Source: Rhizophagus irregularis (lineage: Eukaryota > Glomeromycota > Glomeromycetes > Glomerales > Glomeraceae). From it: a stretch of DNA of 64,000 nucleotides. The DNA lies in NCBI RefSeq assembly GCF_026210795.1, contig NC_089435.1, positions 3,534,001 to 3,598,000 of the forward strand, in the 5' to 3' direction. The stretch's first letter is position 1, and every line of letters begins with the position of its first letter. Under the pieces are notes generated by a model. It searched no databases. It was not told where the DNA came from and saw nothing but the letters and a program-made list of their open reading frames with translations. A program made the position numbers and the translations under genes. Shown here one piece after another: positions 23,538 through 35,748 of the stretch.

Positions 23538-25040
23538 TTAACCACAATAATGGTCCTCCTCCTCCTCTTCTTTTTCTTTATCATCACTTTTAGTCAAAAA
23601 TTTAATAGTACCCAAGTCTTCATATTTTCCTATTATTTCTAAAGTTTCCGAACTAGTATTATTATAATAACGATCTTCATCATCCACAATAATTATTATT
23701 GAAAGCAATTTTTTTGGTGTTCTTTCTTCCCAACTTATAAAAAATGATTCTAAATCATCTGGAGATAAGTCTGATTTTGAAATATTGTATATTTTTAATT
23801 CACAAAAATTATTTGGTGAATATTTTGCAACAGTTTCTAATACCTCCTTTTCAGATAAAAATTCACTAAAATAACCTTTACCACACCAAATTTTAATACT
23901 TTCTAAGTATTGACAACTAATAAATATAGTTTTTAATATATCAATTTCACCGTTATTAAGTATTACGAAAAGACTTTTAAGGTTTGGACAAAATTTAGCA
24001 ATAGATAAACTTAAATCTTTGTTATTTTCATCTGTATAAAACTTTTTAAGGGTTTTTCCATTATTTTCTAAAAATTTCATCATATACTGAGGATTTGGAC
24101 ATTGATAAGGAATTTTTAAAACTTGTAATTTAGAAAATTTAATATATTGTAACATTCTAAAATCTTCAAAACCTGTTCCATCAAAAAATGAAAATAAAAA
24201 TTCTTGTAAATTTGAAAATAAACTGATAAATGAAAGTGGTAATTCTTCATTACCACCATAAAGTTGTAATTTTGTTATTGTATGAGAGTGTTTTGTTATA
24301 GCAGGTATAATATCTGCCCAACTTTTCTCAAAAGCTGATAGAGATAATTTTTTTAAATTATTTTGTGAAGAAATTAATTCTTTTAATTCATTTGAAACAT
24401 AATCATCAAATGATATAGAAATTGATTGTAAATTATGGCATATTTGAGAAAGTTGATGAAAAAAATCAGAAGGAAGACTTGAACTACAACATAATTCTAA
24501 AAGATCTCTTGCTCCAGGAAAATGAGAGAAAGAAATACTAGTGTAAATATATTGTCCATGATAATAGTAAGGATGATAAGTCAATTTTCTCAAAGAAAAA
24601 ATTTGGTTTGCAAACATTTTGATAATTTCATTTGCAACTAAAATATTTTTATCTTTTGAACTTAATAAATTAATAGATGGTTTATTTTTGAAAATACTAT
24701 TAATCATCCATTTAATCTCATAAATTGAAAGAGCTTTACAAAATGATGCATAATTAAACAGTAATGGTTTTGAAGTAGGGGTTGAAATGAAAATTTTATT
24801 ATCACACAAGAGTTTTTTTGATTCATCTGGAAGACAAGCAATTAATGTACTAAGGATTGATGATGCTACCCTCGATGAACGTTGTTGATAATTAAAATTC
24901 CAAATATTCCTCCACAAAATTCTAACGGAAATTTCGCACCAAAGATGATTAGCTAACAAGCATGAGTGCAGAGTGAATTTATCCTCCTCTAAATATTCAA
25001 AAATATCATTTAAACAATCAGTTGGAAGTTGACATGTCAT
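23538..25040 (-). CDS. F-box / leucine-rich-repeat-like protein 2
   Basis: A single intact exon of 500 codons. It begins MTCQLPTDCLNDIFEYLEED, followed by HSCLLANHLWCEISVRILWR, an F-box-like N-terminus. The rest aligns with the 13128-14711 gene throughout, including SSDFFHQLSQICHNLQSISI versus PSDFFHQLSQICHNLQSISI and LKIPYQCPNPQYMMKFLE versus LKIPYQCPKPEYLMKFLE. LRR-like strands recur and the end is acidic. Same strand as gene 1 and about 10 kb away, so likely an old local or dispersed duplicate. Role by family: SCF substrate adaptor. Nothing in the sequence identifies the target. Confidence 0.88.
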   Translation of the reverse strand: MTCQLPTDCLNDIFEYLEEDKFTLHSCLLANHLWCEISVRILWRNIWNFNYQQRSSRVASSILSTLIACLPDESKKLLCDNKIFISTPTSKPLLFNYASFCKALSIYEIKWMINSIFKNKPSINLLSSKDKNILVANEIIKMFANQIFSLRKLTYHPYYYHGQYIYTSISFSHFPGARDLLELCCSSSLPSDFFHQLSQICHNLQSISISFDDYVSNELKELISSQNNLKKLSLSAFEKSWADIIPAITKHSHTITKLQLYGGNEELPLSFISLFSNLQEFLFSFFDGTGFEDFRMLQYIKFSKLQVLKIPYQCPNPQYMMKFLENNGKTLKKFYTDENNKDLSLSIAKFCPNLKSLFVILNNGEIDILKTIFISCQYLESIKIWCGKGYFSEFLSEKEVLETVAKYSPNNFCELKIYNISKSDLSPDDLESFFISWEERTPKKLLSIIIIVDDEDRYYNNTSSETLEIIGKYEDLGTIKFLTKSDDKEKEEEEEDHYCG

Positions 25041-25161
25041 TTTATTATTTCAAAAATTTTATTTTGGTATTTACGACTTAATGGAGTTATTTAAATTATT
25101 TTATTAAACACCTGCTGACCTATTGTGTAATAAACATTGCCATTAATTGATTGCACTATTG

Positions 25162-25308
25162 TGTAACAAAATTTTTGTTGATCGGTATAAATTTAGATCA
25201 TATGATGTAATCGCAGTCTAGATCGCGAAAATTAGAGCTGACTCATTTGATGTAACAAAAATTTTTTTGTTGATCGGTATAAATTTAGATCATATGATGT
25301 AATCACAG
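25162..25308. repeat. 55-bp direct repeat upstream of F-box gene 2
   Basis: TGTAACAAAATTTTTGTTGA and the following ATCGGTATAAATTTAGATC and ATATGATGTAATC occur at 25162-25216 and again at 25251-25308 with few differences. The block lies 120-270 bp upstream of the F-box start codon, so it sits in the probable promoter. It could be regulatory or a small transposon trace. Confidence 0.6.
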
Positions 25309-26926
25309 CGGCTATTGAGATTTACGACTACCTATTGTAATCTCAGAACTCGGAATTTTAGTTCATTATCAAAACTGACTGGTAATAAATTTGTTACACA
25401 GCGCATATGATTAGATGATGCGCGATTAATTTACACTGTTTTAAGTATTGATGATGTGCCAACTTATGAAATTTTGAATGGGATAAACTCATTTTACATT
25501 CATGTTTGTTGATTAATCGGTTATGGTGCAAAATTTGTGTAAGAATTTGTGTAAGAATATTTGGAATTTTAATCGTCAACAACGTCTATTGAAGGTAGCG
25601 TCATCATTCTTAGTATATTGATTGTTTATCTTCCTAATAACCAAAAGAGTTCTAATACAATATTAAAATTTCATTTAAACTTCCACTTCGAAATGATCAC
25701 TGCTTAATTACAAAGTTCTTCTCAATTGTAAAATGAGTAAAATAGTCAAATTTTAAAATTAATGAAATAATGGATGGCACACCTATAAGGATCCATTCTT
25801 TAGAACTGACCTTTTATAATAATAACTAGAGAAGTCGGTGACTAGATTTTAATAATATTTGTAGTATTCATTATTTATCATGATAAAGTATTTTATAATA
25901 ATATTTTTTTATTAAAGATTTAATAAAAGTTTTTAAGTTATAACGCATTTAAATTATGAAATAAGAAAATTCCATCACATTATTTCCATTTAATTTATCG
26001 TGATGTGTAATAAATAAAAAATTTCAATCAATGACAGATAAAGTATGGACGGGCAGATTAACAAATTCTGAATATTAGTAGATAGTTTGATTTTTCTCAA
26101 ATTAAGAAAAAACTTACAGGGAACTTAATTTTTTTTCAACCTTGATCTATTTTAGAAACTGTTGTTAAAAAATCATAAATTAACTAGAAAACGTATATTG
26201 TAAACCCAGGGCGGCGAATGTAAATAATTTAGGAAAACGCAACGATTTAATAAATTTTATAACGTTTTCAAAAATTGTTTTTTCTAAGATCAGACGTGCG
26301 TGATGCGGCGTGACAACCGGCGGATATCTTATGTTACAATTATTAGTGTTCTGCTCTTCGTTCTAGACGAATGAAAGTCGTACCAGAACCCTGGAAAAGC
26401 ATGTAGGTAAGTTGAAGAAGTGCGTAAAATAATCGTGTAGGTCTTTGCTTTTATGAATAATTTCTTGATAATACTAGTTAGGAATTATCATTATAATCCG
26501 GCCCTGAAAGAGATGTAAAATTTTTTGGCTGCAACTTGCCTATACGAGACCGCCCCGTACCCAATAATATCTCATATGTTAATTTAATCGCGATTATGTG
26601 TATAAAACTTGTGCACTTGTATAAGATGCTTTGCAAATTAAACATGAATCTCTATTCTCACCTAATTCAAATTTATTGGAAGACAAATCTTGTAATCGTA
26701 ATTATGAACTTCTAATTATATTGATAATTTTATAGATCTTTTCTCTCGGATGAAAATACCTAAAAATTGAAAGTATAGCATAGTCAGTAATTAACTGAAG
26801 GCTAATAATAGATATAATCATCACGCATCGTATTTTATTTCAAAAAAAAATATATATATTTGTTAAAATAATTTAAAATGATGCTTTATTATAATAAAAA
26901 TTACAAATTTATTTATATAATTAATC
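25309..26926. other. Intergenic
   Basis: No supported gene or clear repeat. A moderately G+C-richer patch around 26290-26420 has no coherent reading frame. Confidence 0.55.
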
Positions 26927-28690
26927 TCAATAAACTGCCAAAATGACTTTTAACATATCCTTTGCTTCTTTGATTCCGTTTTCAGCCGCTTTTGTGTACC
27001 AATAAATTGCTTTGTCATAATTTATATCAGCTTCAATACCATAATAATAGCATCTTCCTATATAATTTTGTGCTGCTGCATATCCACTTTCAGCTGATTT
27101 TGTATGCCATTCAAATGCTTTTTTCATATTCTTATCTACACCTATACCAAACTTATAACAATTTCCTAAATTATTTTGTGCTATTGCATATCCATTATTA
27201 GCTGATTTGAGATACCATTCGAATGCTTTCGTATTATCTTTTTCTGTCCCTATGCTATTTTCATAACAATAACCTAAACTACATTGTCCGTTAACACATC
27301 CTGCATCAGCTGATTTTATATACCATTCAAATGCTTGTATTTCATCTTTGTCTGTTCCTTTTCCATATTGATAACAATTCCCTAAATTATTTTGTGCCAT
27401 TGCACATTTGTTATTAGCTGATTTAAGATACCATTCAAATGCTTTTGTATTATCTTTTTCTGTCCCTATGCCATTTTCATAACAATAACCTAAATTACAT
27501 TGCCCACTAACACACCCTGCAATGGCTGATTTAAAATGCCATTCAAATGCTATCATTTCATCTTTGTCTGTTCCTATACCATGTTCATAACAAAGTCCTA
27601 AATTACATTGTCCATCAGCATATCCTGCAAGAGCTGATTTAAAATACCATTCAAATGCTTTTTTATCATCCTTATCTGTCCCTATTCCATGTTCATAACA
27701 AAGCCCTAAATTACATTGCCCATTATGTAATCCAGAAATAGCCGATTTCATATACCATTCAAATGCCTTTTTTTCATCTTTATTTGTTCCTTTACCATTC
27801 TGATAACAATATCCCACATAATTTTGTGCTTTTGAATTATTTGATATTGCAAGTTTTAAATTTATTTCAAAGATTTCCTTTTCATTTTTATCTTGGATAG
27901 ATTCATTTTGTTCAGATTTTAAAAAAAATTCATATGCTTTTTTTTCATCTTTTTTTGTTCCCTTTCCATCCATATAACAAATTGCTAAATTATATTGTGC
28001 ATTTAAATTATTTTCTTTTTCAGCTAAACTTAAAAATAATTCAAAAGCCTTTTTATAATTAGTTTTAACACCTCTCCCACTTTGATAACAAATAGCTAGA
28101 TTATATTTTGCTTCCAAATCATCATTTTCAGTTAATTCTAGAAGTTTAATAAATTCATTTTGTTTCAAATTAATATCTAAAATGATATCCTCATAATAAA
28201 ATAATGATAATAAATATTTTCCAATAATTATATTTTTATTTTTTAATGAATTAAAAGTATCATTATCATCATCATCCTTTTCAATTAAATTTAATTGATT
28301 AAAATTTTCATTTAAAGAATAATCATTTTCAATTTCATTATTAATAGCCAATAAATAAAATTCTTGAGCTTTTAACTTATCCTGATCACAACCAATACCA
28401 AGTTTATAAAATAATCCAATAATACTTGTGAACCAAAAATTACTTTTTTGATGATTTTTCATTAATTTAAGAATATTTATAGAATCTTTATAATTATTAT
28501 TATTATTATTATCATCAAGATAATATTTTATCCAATCATTTGAAATTTTTTCGAAATCATTAAAATCTTTTGTTTCAATAATTTTATGATAAAAATCTTT
28601 TAAAAATTTTTTCAGGAAATTTTCATCATCTTTACTAATGAGATTAAAATCTATAATTTTTTCAATATCGATAATTTTATTAATATCCAT
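26927..28690 (-). CDS. Sel1-like repeat protein
   Basis: A single exon of 587 codons starting MDINKIIDIEKIIDFNLI. The first 70 residues are acidic and helical with an Asn run. A degenerate Sel1 unit follows (IGLFYKLGIGCDQDKLKA), then about ten further Sel1-type units of 36 residues from about residue 190 to the end, each with the NLGxCYxxGxGTxKDxxKAFEWYxKSA pattern. Units 6-7 and 8-9 form a near-identical 72-residue super-repeat. Sel1 repeats build a helical solenoid that usually acts as an adaptor scaffold. There is no kinase domain, zinc ribbon or signal peptide. Compared with 56480-61342, repeats here are more diverged and lack the NLEKAFYWYQKAAENG signature. Confidence 0.9.
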   Translation of the reverse strand: MDINKIIDIEKIIDFNLISKDDENFLKKFLKDFYHKIIETKDFNDFEKISNDWIKYYLDDNNNNNNYKDSINILKLMKNHQKSNFWFTSIIGLFYKLGIGCDQDKLKAQEFYLLAINNEIENDYSLNENFNQLNLIEKDDDDNDTFNSLKNKNIIIGKYLLSLFYYEDIILDINLKQNEFIKLLELTENDDLEAKYNLAICYQSGRGVKTNYKKAFELFLSLAEKENNLNAQYNLAICYMDGKGTKKDEKKAYEFFLKSEQNESIQDKNEKEIFEINLKLAISNNSKAQNYVGYCYQNGKGTNKDEKKAFEWYMKSAISGLHNGQCNLGLCYEHGIGTDKDDKKAFEWYFKSALAGYADGQCNLGLCYEHGIGTDKDEMIAFEWHFKSAIAGCVSGQCNLGYCYENGIGTEKDNTKAFEWYLKSANNKCAMAQNNLGNCYQYGKGTDKDEIQAFEWYIKSADAGCVNGQCSLGYCYENSIGTEKDNTKAFEWYLKSANNGYAIAQNNLGNCYKFGIGVDKNMKKAFEWHTKSAESGYAAAQNYIGRCYYYGIEADINYDKAIYWYTKAAENGIKEAKDMLKVILAVY

Positions 28691-29073
28691 AATTTTTATT
28701 TATTAATAATTTTTATTTTTATTAAGAATTTTTGATGGATTTTGATTTTTATTTAATTAACGTTAATAATTAAAAAATTTAATAAAAAAAAAAAGAATTT
28801 TTGGCGTTCGTTATTAATATTACCAAATGTGGTACAACAGTTATGGCACAGTAGAGTATTCGTTTACAAGCAATTTAGTAAAGATTTTCTGTTGTAACAC
28901 GTAATCTGGAATTCATTACCGACAGTTCCGTAAATTATCCATATACAGTAATTAAAGCAAGAAGTTTACGACTACTTCTGTTACTTGCCTTTGAAAAGTG
29001 CTAACTGACATGATGAAATAATTTTACTATCTATCAGTTTAGAACCTCAGATAGAAAATAATTTAAATCTATA
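28691..29073. other. Intergenic, 5' flank of the Sel1 gene
   Basis: A+T-rich leader and promoter region; nothing specific seen before the retrotransposon tail. Confidence 0.6.
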
Positions 29074-31956
29074 TTTTTTTTTTTTTTTTTGGTAAATGAA
29101 ATACTTTATTATTTACTATATGATAGAGAACATACAAAATTTATAAAATACATCTTGAGTTTGGTAATACCATTACCTCCTTCCATACCAAAACGTTACT
29201 ACATACAGTAATGTTGTAGTACTATTACCTACTACCTTAAATATTGTACAGTAAGTTCCAATTTTGTATCCCATTATCTAATTCGTTTACTTGAGTATTC
29301 ATTACCCTATTTTTTATATTTTCTACCTAACTTTTTTTTATTAATTTTAGAATTTTTTGTTATTATCACTATTTTTTATATCTTCCGTACTCCCCTTATC
29401 AAGTTATCCTCCTCTGACATAAATATCCTTTTTCTTTTATCCAATTTACCTATTCCCTGAGACTTCTCAAAACTTACGACTTCTTCACATCTTATTTTCC
29501 AAATATAAATCACATATCTTTAGCATCTTCGAATCAGATTTCTTATGTTGTTCATTTTTCCAAATCTTCAAATTAATAAGTCCTCGTGTTAATAAATTCT
29601 CTAAAGGAAATAATCGTGATCTTAACGCTACAATATCATAACACTTTTCCCTTTCTTTTTTGTGATCGCCTCTTTCCCATACAATTGAATTTTTATTTTG
29701 ACTGCATGATTTCATGACTCTACTTGATCATTACACCTGATACATTTGTTTGAAGAAATACCAAAAAATTTACGTTGATATAATATTTCATACATTGGCA
29801 ATAATTTTGCTACGTTGAATTCATTACGAATGATCATAAAAGAAATCGGTCAATTAATGTCATAACTTATATTCGTTACAAACAAATTTTCTAATTGTTT
29901 TAAACCCATAAGTTCCGCCTTATTGTTAAGATGACTAAGGCCTTTTGCCCATTTTCTATAGCATCCTTCTATAATAAAATTATTCCATCGTAAGTTGAAT
30001 TTGCCAACTAATATATTATTCTGACATCTAACATTGACGACGTATTATCCATTAAATCCTTCTTCATTGTTTCAATCTTAACGTCAAATTCTGACATCTC
30101 TTCTAGTATATCGTAACTAAAACTAACTCGTAAACTTTTCTCTGTGAATATTTGAAATAACAAAACATAATTTTTGAAATCTAATTTTTTCCTGTTGCTC
30201 ATCTCATCCCGAAAATTTTCTAATTCTACGAAAAATTTCTTATTTATTTCTATAATAATTTTTTTGTTATCAGGAAACAGTCCTGAAACTATTATTAATG
30301 TTATCAACATTCTTTTTATTTCGTTCATGCCTTTTTCAATACTAAATTTAAGAAATATTTTTTCAATTTTCTTGTATCTCGTCATTAATTTGATTTCTAC
30401 ACTTCCTAAGTTTGTCTTTTCCCGTCTATATTACTAATAATATTTAAAAAAATAGATGCTGCCGTGATCGTCAATTTATCAATAATTCTCTTTGTTTGTA
30501 CAAATATAATCTAACCATATCAAAAAAATCCGTCTCTTCTATATCTTCCATACCCGTTCTTTTGACTTCATTTACTTCTTTATCTTTGTTGTTAATTAAA
30601 ATATTATTTATCTATAATATTAAATATACTCTCATATGGTTTAATACCTTTTCCCCCTTTAATAAATTATTTTCCTTACTTTAATTTCTCTACTTAATCC
30701 ATCCCCAATATTACAATGTAATAAACAAATATCATCATCTTTATTTCTAGAAATATTCTTACTACATCCCGTGCACTTTTTTAACCAAGGAGAATCATTA
30801 TCGTCGTAAACTTCTGAATCCTCCATCATATAATGAATACCTATACTATTAAATTCTTTACTCTTCAATTTTCATTTATATTTACAAAACTTCACTCCAC
30901 TGTTTCGTTCCACGTAATCAATCTATCACTTTTCTTAGAAACTGTATCATTTTTTTTAAAATAATCTATTGATTTCTGTTCCGCCTTATTAATTTTATAT
31001 TTATCTTTGATCTCTCGTGTCTCCTCTATACATACAAGTTGTTTCAACCGTTTATACCAAAGAGGTTCACCGCCACACTTATTAAATCCATTTTCCACGC
31101 AAAAATGATGCCACTTCATTAAATACTCCTTATCGTGTTCTATGATTTGATCTAAAAACAAAATCTTCTTATTCATTAACTGCATTTTCCATTTATTGTA
31201 TACTTTTTCACTAAAGATGTCAACTAATTCATAAAGTCCCCCGAATATCTATGATCTTTATAATTATCATTTATTAATTCATGATCGCAAATAGATATTC
31301 TGTTGTCTTTTAGCATTTTTAGACTATCATTCGCGTAACTGTGATCCACCCTTTTGAAATTCACATTTTTACTTTCTCCAACGCATTTTGCTGTCCAATA
31401 TGTATTTTGTAAATTTATCATGTTCATCTTAAAAATAATTTTTTTTCGATCCTTCGACCATTAATGTAACACATTATATTATATTCTTAGACAAACTTTC
31501 TAGTTCAGTGCATAAATGTTTTTTACCTTTAATATATCCTTATCGTAAATTATGGCGTTAGGACAACCTATTGCCAGATTACAGCTATGTTTAAATATTT
31601 TATTTACTTTCGCCAAAATATTTTCGCATTCTCTTTCCATTAAGACCACTGCTTGCAAATGATACTCAATTGCCGGAATCATAACTGCATTCCATAATGA
31701 TATCAAAATTTTGTCCGTCAACTTACTCCATCTTGTTTGTGCACAGAATCCCTCTACCATCATAGTAACTTTCCTAACGTATACTTTTCTGTCATCTTTA
31801 TATGACAAAAAGATTCCCAAAAACTATTTCCTTCACAGTAGTAGCGAAAAATAATGATAATTTTAAAGTTATAAAATTTTCGGCCAATTTTTATTTTATT
31901 TACTTAAAATTTTAATGACATATAGTATAATACCACAAGTTAATAAAACTAAAATT

Positions 31957-32577
31957 TTAATGATTAATTATACGTCCCTCCTTTTCAATAACTTCTTCTA
32001 AACGTTTTTTCATGCCTGCACATAATTTCGATAAGAGTCTGGACTAAGATTATCCCATTCTGACCGAATAATTGACAAAAAATCATCTAATCCAACCGGG
32101 TTTTTTTGTGCAATATGTTGATTTACCCTCTTTTCTACCTTTTTCTTCATTATTGCCCATAGATTTTCTATGGGGTTAAGGTCGGGAGAATAGGATGGCC
32201 AATCCAACATACGTGGACACCTTTCTTGAAGAAGAATTGTTGTCAACTTTGCCCTATGCTTAGGGTCATTGTCCTGTTGGAATGTCCACCTTCTCCCAAG
32301 TATCCTTGTAGCATTAGAAAAAAGATTTTTAGTTAAAATATCGCGAAAAAGCTCTCCTGGCTAATTTTCCGAGTTGAATACATTTTTTTGGGGATAAGAG
32401 TTTGGGCCTTCCCGGACGTGGTTTTGATTTAATAGTACCGGAACTTTTGAGTTTTTGGACATATCTATATAAAGTAGACTTCGAAATATGTGTTATTTTA
32501 TGTAATTCAGGTATATTACAGATTCCATTGGCTCACAAATTGCCTACAAATGAACGTTTTTTCATCAATTCCGGCAT
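31957..32577 (-). pseudogene. Tc1/mariner transposase, internally deleted
   Basis: From ATG at 32577 the frame reads MPELMKKRSFVGNL, stop, then NIPELHKITHISKSTLYRYV and KPRPGRPKLLSPKK, the N-terminal helix-turn-helix and linker. After a deletion it resumes at FQQDNDPKHRAKL (second catalytic Asp) and DWPSYSPDLNPIENLWAI (catalytic Glu in the DD34E pattern). A one-base shift near 32012 separates NYVQA from GMKKRLEEVIEKEGRIINH and its stop. The first catalytic Asp region is missing, so it cannot be active. Confidence 0.85.
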
Positions 32578-32640
32578 TATTAAAAAAAAAGATGGATAAA
32601 AAAATTTTTTTTTAGCTGATCTCCTGACTTTTTATAGGTT

Positions 32641-33090
32641 GTAGGATAATCGGTACGGTACGAAATTGCAAACCTGTACGGTACGGTTGATCACCCAAAC
32701 AAAATTACAAAATTTGATCAAAACATGACCGTACCGTCCGTACTGACACTATAATAAAGAGAAAATCAGTACGGTACATTTAGCATATAATTAATTGGAC
32801 ACCAGTGTCCATTTTAATAATTTGTACACCTATGTCCAAAATGTCCATTTTGATAATTCGGACGCTAATGTCCAAAATTTTCATTTTGATAATTTGGACA
32901 CCAATGTCCAAAATGTCCATTTTGATAATTCGGACACTAATGTCCAAAATGTCCATTTAAAACAATAACCGTACCGTACTGTACTGGTTCTATATATAGA
33001 GAGATTATTATAGAGCCAGTACGGTACGGTACGGAATGATTATCACAAAAATTGATCAACCGTACCGTACTGGTTAAATATATATTCACT
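32641..33090. repeat. GTACGGTAC word block with 36-bp tandem repeat
   Basis: GTACGGTAC or its reverse complement occurs many times at 32650-32790 and 32960-33085, on both sides of a four-copy 36-bp tandem repeat (about 32815-32957). Each 36-bp unit contains ATGTCCAAAATGTCCATTTT and a GGACACTAATGTCC-type palindrome. The block lies inside the Tc1 element, upstream of its transposase, and looks like a third-level insertion. Non-coding. Confidence 0.7.
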
Positions 33091-34190
33091 TTTTAATTAT
33101 TTATTAAAAATTACGTAAAAAAAGGAAATGCTGATCAAATCACGTGATTTTATCATTATTTTCCGCCACTACTGTATTTTCGTTATCCTATTCTCATAAA
33201 TTTTGAAGTATTTGTGATCCCCGTCAGGATTATTAATTCTTATTAATTCATATTTCTTCACGTTAGCTTTAATATCGCACATTTTATAAAAGCTGTGACA
33301 AATATCTAATAGATATTTAATCAAGTTTTCATCTTTTGCTATAAGCGTTGTGTCTTCCATGAATGCAATCGCATTATACATTGTTGTATTTTTTCTTCTC
33401 TGCTAAATTTTGTTGTAAACTTATTTTTGCATAATCCAATTCATATTCCGTATTTAATCGTACTGATTCCAACTTTGTTAATAATGGATTGTAAAACATT
33501 CTCCATAATTATTATGGGCGACCACGCCTCCCCTTGATCGATCCCATCTTCAATATAATATGCTTCCGAAAGCTCACCATTCACTAAGACTCTACTATGT
33601 CTATCTCGCATATATCTATTATTAATCTATGAATTTGTTTGGTAACTTACAACGCTTTAAACCTAATTCCAGAAAGTAACATTCACATAATCATAAGCTT
33701 TACTAATATCTAATAATAACGACCATGCTTCTTTATGGTACTGATTTGCATGCTCGATTATATTTTGAAATATTTTAATTGGTTCAAATGTACTTTAGTT
33801 TTTCAAATCTGCAAAGTTATTAATCTTAAATGCATTATATTACTTAGTATTATACTCAAGCGTTCCGTTAAGATTTTGATCATTAATTTCCTGGTTACTT
33901 CTATCAATGTAATCGGGTATTGTCAAACTAACCCATTCTTTCTTTTTAATTGGAAAAATTATAATTTCTTTTCATTTTTGTATCCTATCTCATTATTTTA
34001 TTCATAATTGTTATTATAAAAATTCTTGTCTCTTTTTTTGACTTTTTCCAAAAGTCATACGTTATACCGCTTGAACCCAGTGTTTTACCTGTCTTTACTT
34101 TACTTATTGCCAATTTAATTTTTCTTCTGTTATTGTCACATAAATGAACGTAAATATTTTCGTTGACGTTTTTTTAATCACTATAATTCA

Positions 34191-35748
34191 CCATCATATA
34201 TTATTGTACAGTATGTAGTTCTATTACGTATTATCATGTCGATCAGGGTTGGGATAAGTTCTACTTTATAAAGTAGTTATTTGAGTTGTTATAAAAATAA
34301 AAAAAATTTTATTTAAAAATATTTATGATAAAAAATTATAGGTGCAGTAATTTCTGCGCAAACCTAATAATCGTATAAAATTATTTTGTTGCTGGAAATC
34401 TTCGTCGCCATTCAACTTTTAGTCATTGGAAGCGATCATAATACTATAAATCTCAATTCCGGTTTAAGTTTTCAACGTATCCTATATAAATACAAACGAA
34501 GTTTTTATTAAAATGCAAAAATTATTATTATTATAAAGACTTTTGATTATAATTATAAATAAAGCAATTGACCAATACAAAGAAAAAAGGAAATTTAGGT
34601 TCATAGCCATTCTAATAGTTTAACTTCGCAATCCAAGCCTCCAATCCAAGGGATCAAGTACTCTTATGAGACTTGAAGACCATACAATCCTCTTATTTCA
34701 AAGTTTCTAGTATAAAAAATAATATATTTAACAATTTTCAACTCAAATTTAATAATGGTCTTAAAATATTATTCTTTACTACTGTAAATAATATTTGAAA
34801 TAAATAATTAAAAGAAACGACCAAAATAAAAATAATTATTCTATTATGTAATTAATCTCAAAAACTGATAAACTAGCGTCTATTATATACAGTTTTGCAG
34901 CGTATATCTTTACTGAGCCCAGTCCAATGATCTTTCTGAGTCCAGTCATCTCAATTTTTAGCACAGTCATGTGAATTTTGATGCAGACCGAATTTAAACT
35001 TTGATCGGACTTCGCTACCATCGGACTGAGTTAACTATGCTGAGTCCTGTGATTTTGATCAACCGAACTAAATTTACATGACCGATCTACATTTTGATTT
35101 TTTTCTTGTATTTAATAGTAATCATTAGTTGTAAATTTAAATAAGTATTTTTTATACAAAAAACTTATAATAAACAATTCATTTTACCGATCAGTGACAT
35201 AAAATGATTAGTGTAATGTGGAGCAAAATTTTGCTGATGGAAATTGCAAAAATTAGCCAGGCTTATATTGGTAATATGCACTTTAACTGGAGTGCTTTTT
35301 TTTTTATATAACTTTATATTTTATTTCAAAACTTTTTAATGGTGGAAAGGTTTGCAAATCATAAATTAAGGTTTTTATTTCATATATATTTACATAATAA
35401 GAAAACAATGAGACAACAATCAAATACTTATGAAAAATGGAAACAAAAGAAGGGTGTGACGCCGGTGTAAAAAATGTCACGTGATTTTACGTGACATTTT
35501 TTTCTGGGAAAATCATTAACCAGTTACTGCGGTTTTGTAATAATTGATAGTTGTGCAAAATTTGTTTGTCATATATGCAATTATGCAAATGCTTGTACTT
35601 GTGATCAACGTTTTTGCACATTATGCATTTTGCATAAATATTATTACCATATTTATTCATTACTAATAAACTGAAGGCGTTTAGTAATAATAATAATATA
35701 AAAAAAGATATTTACTTTTTTTCAACTAGGGAAAATTTTGATATAGCA
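34191..35748. other. Intergenic; hairpin upstream of the kinase gene
   Basis: No gene. Diverged words of the type CAGTCATGTGAATTTTGATG occur at 34900-35090. At 35470-35505 there is a hairpin (AAAAAATGTCACGT, 6-base loop, ACGTGACATTTTTT) containing a TCACGTGA site, about 250 bp upstream of the kinase start codon. Confidence 0.5.

Larger units (their letters stand above)
31836..33174 (-). mobile_element. Tc1/mariner element inserted in the LINE
   Basis: The ends are inverted repeats: CAGTAGTAGCGAAAAATAAT with GATAA at the left, and TTATCATTATTTTCCGCCAC with TACTG at the right. The right flank is TA and the left flank is CA, probably a mutated TA. Removing 31836-33174 rejoins the reverse-transcriptase frame (ENRITKI, then FLGIFLSYKDD after short gaps), so the insertion post-dates the LINE. 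It contains transposase remnants (31957-32577) and a word-repeat block (32641-33090). 1,339 bp. Confidence 0.85.
29074..34190 (-). mobile_element. Dead non-LTR (LINE-type) retrotransposon
   Basis: The minus strand holds reverse-transcriptase pieces in order: ISKVKTGKTLGSSGITYDFW (about 34100-34050), motif A LLLDISKAYDYVN (33725-33690), motif B GIDQGEAWSP (about 33545), motif C as AFMEDTTLIA near 33350, thumb-like LGIFLSYKDDRKVYVRK and ILISLWNAVMIPAIEYHLQA (31820-31640), and a Cys-rich tail CTGCSKNISRNKDDDICLL (about 30780). A 17-T run at 29074-29090 is the expected poly(A) tail. Many stops and frameshifts, FMED in place of the usual FxDD, and no endonuclease domain: it is 5'-truncated and inactive. 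A Tc1/mariner element sits inside at 31836-33174. Boundaries at the 34-kb side are approximate. Confidence 0.85.

Noticed and set aside
34600-34700. Possible tRNA-like segment
   Set aside because: No cloverleaf arms or B-box of the form GTTCGANTCC could be found; no tRNA was found anywhere in the window by eye.
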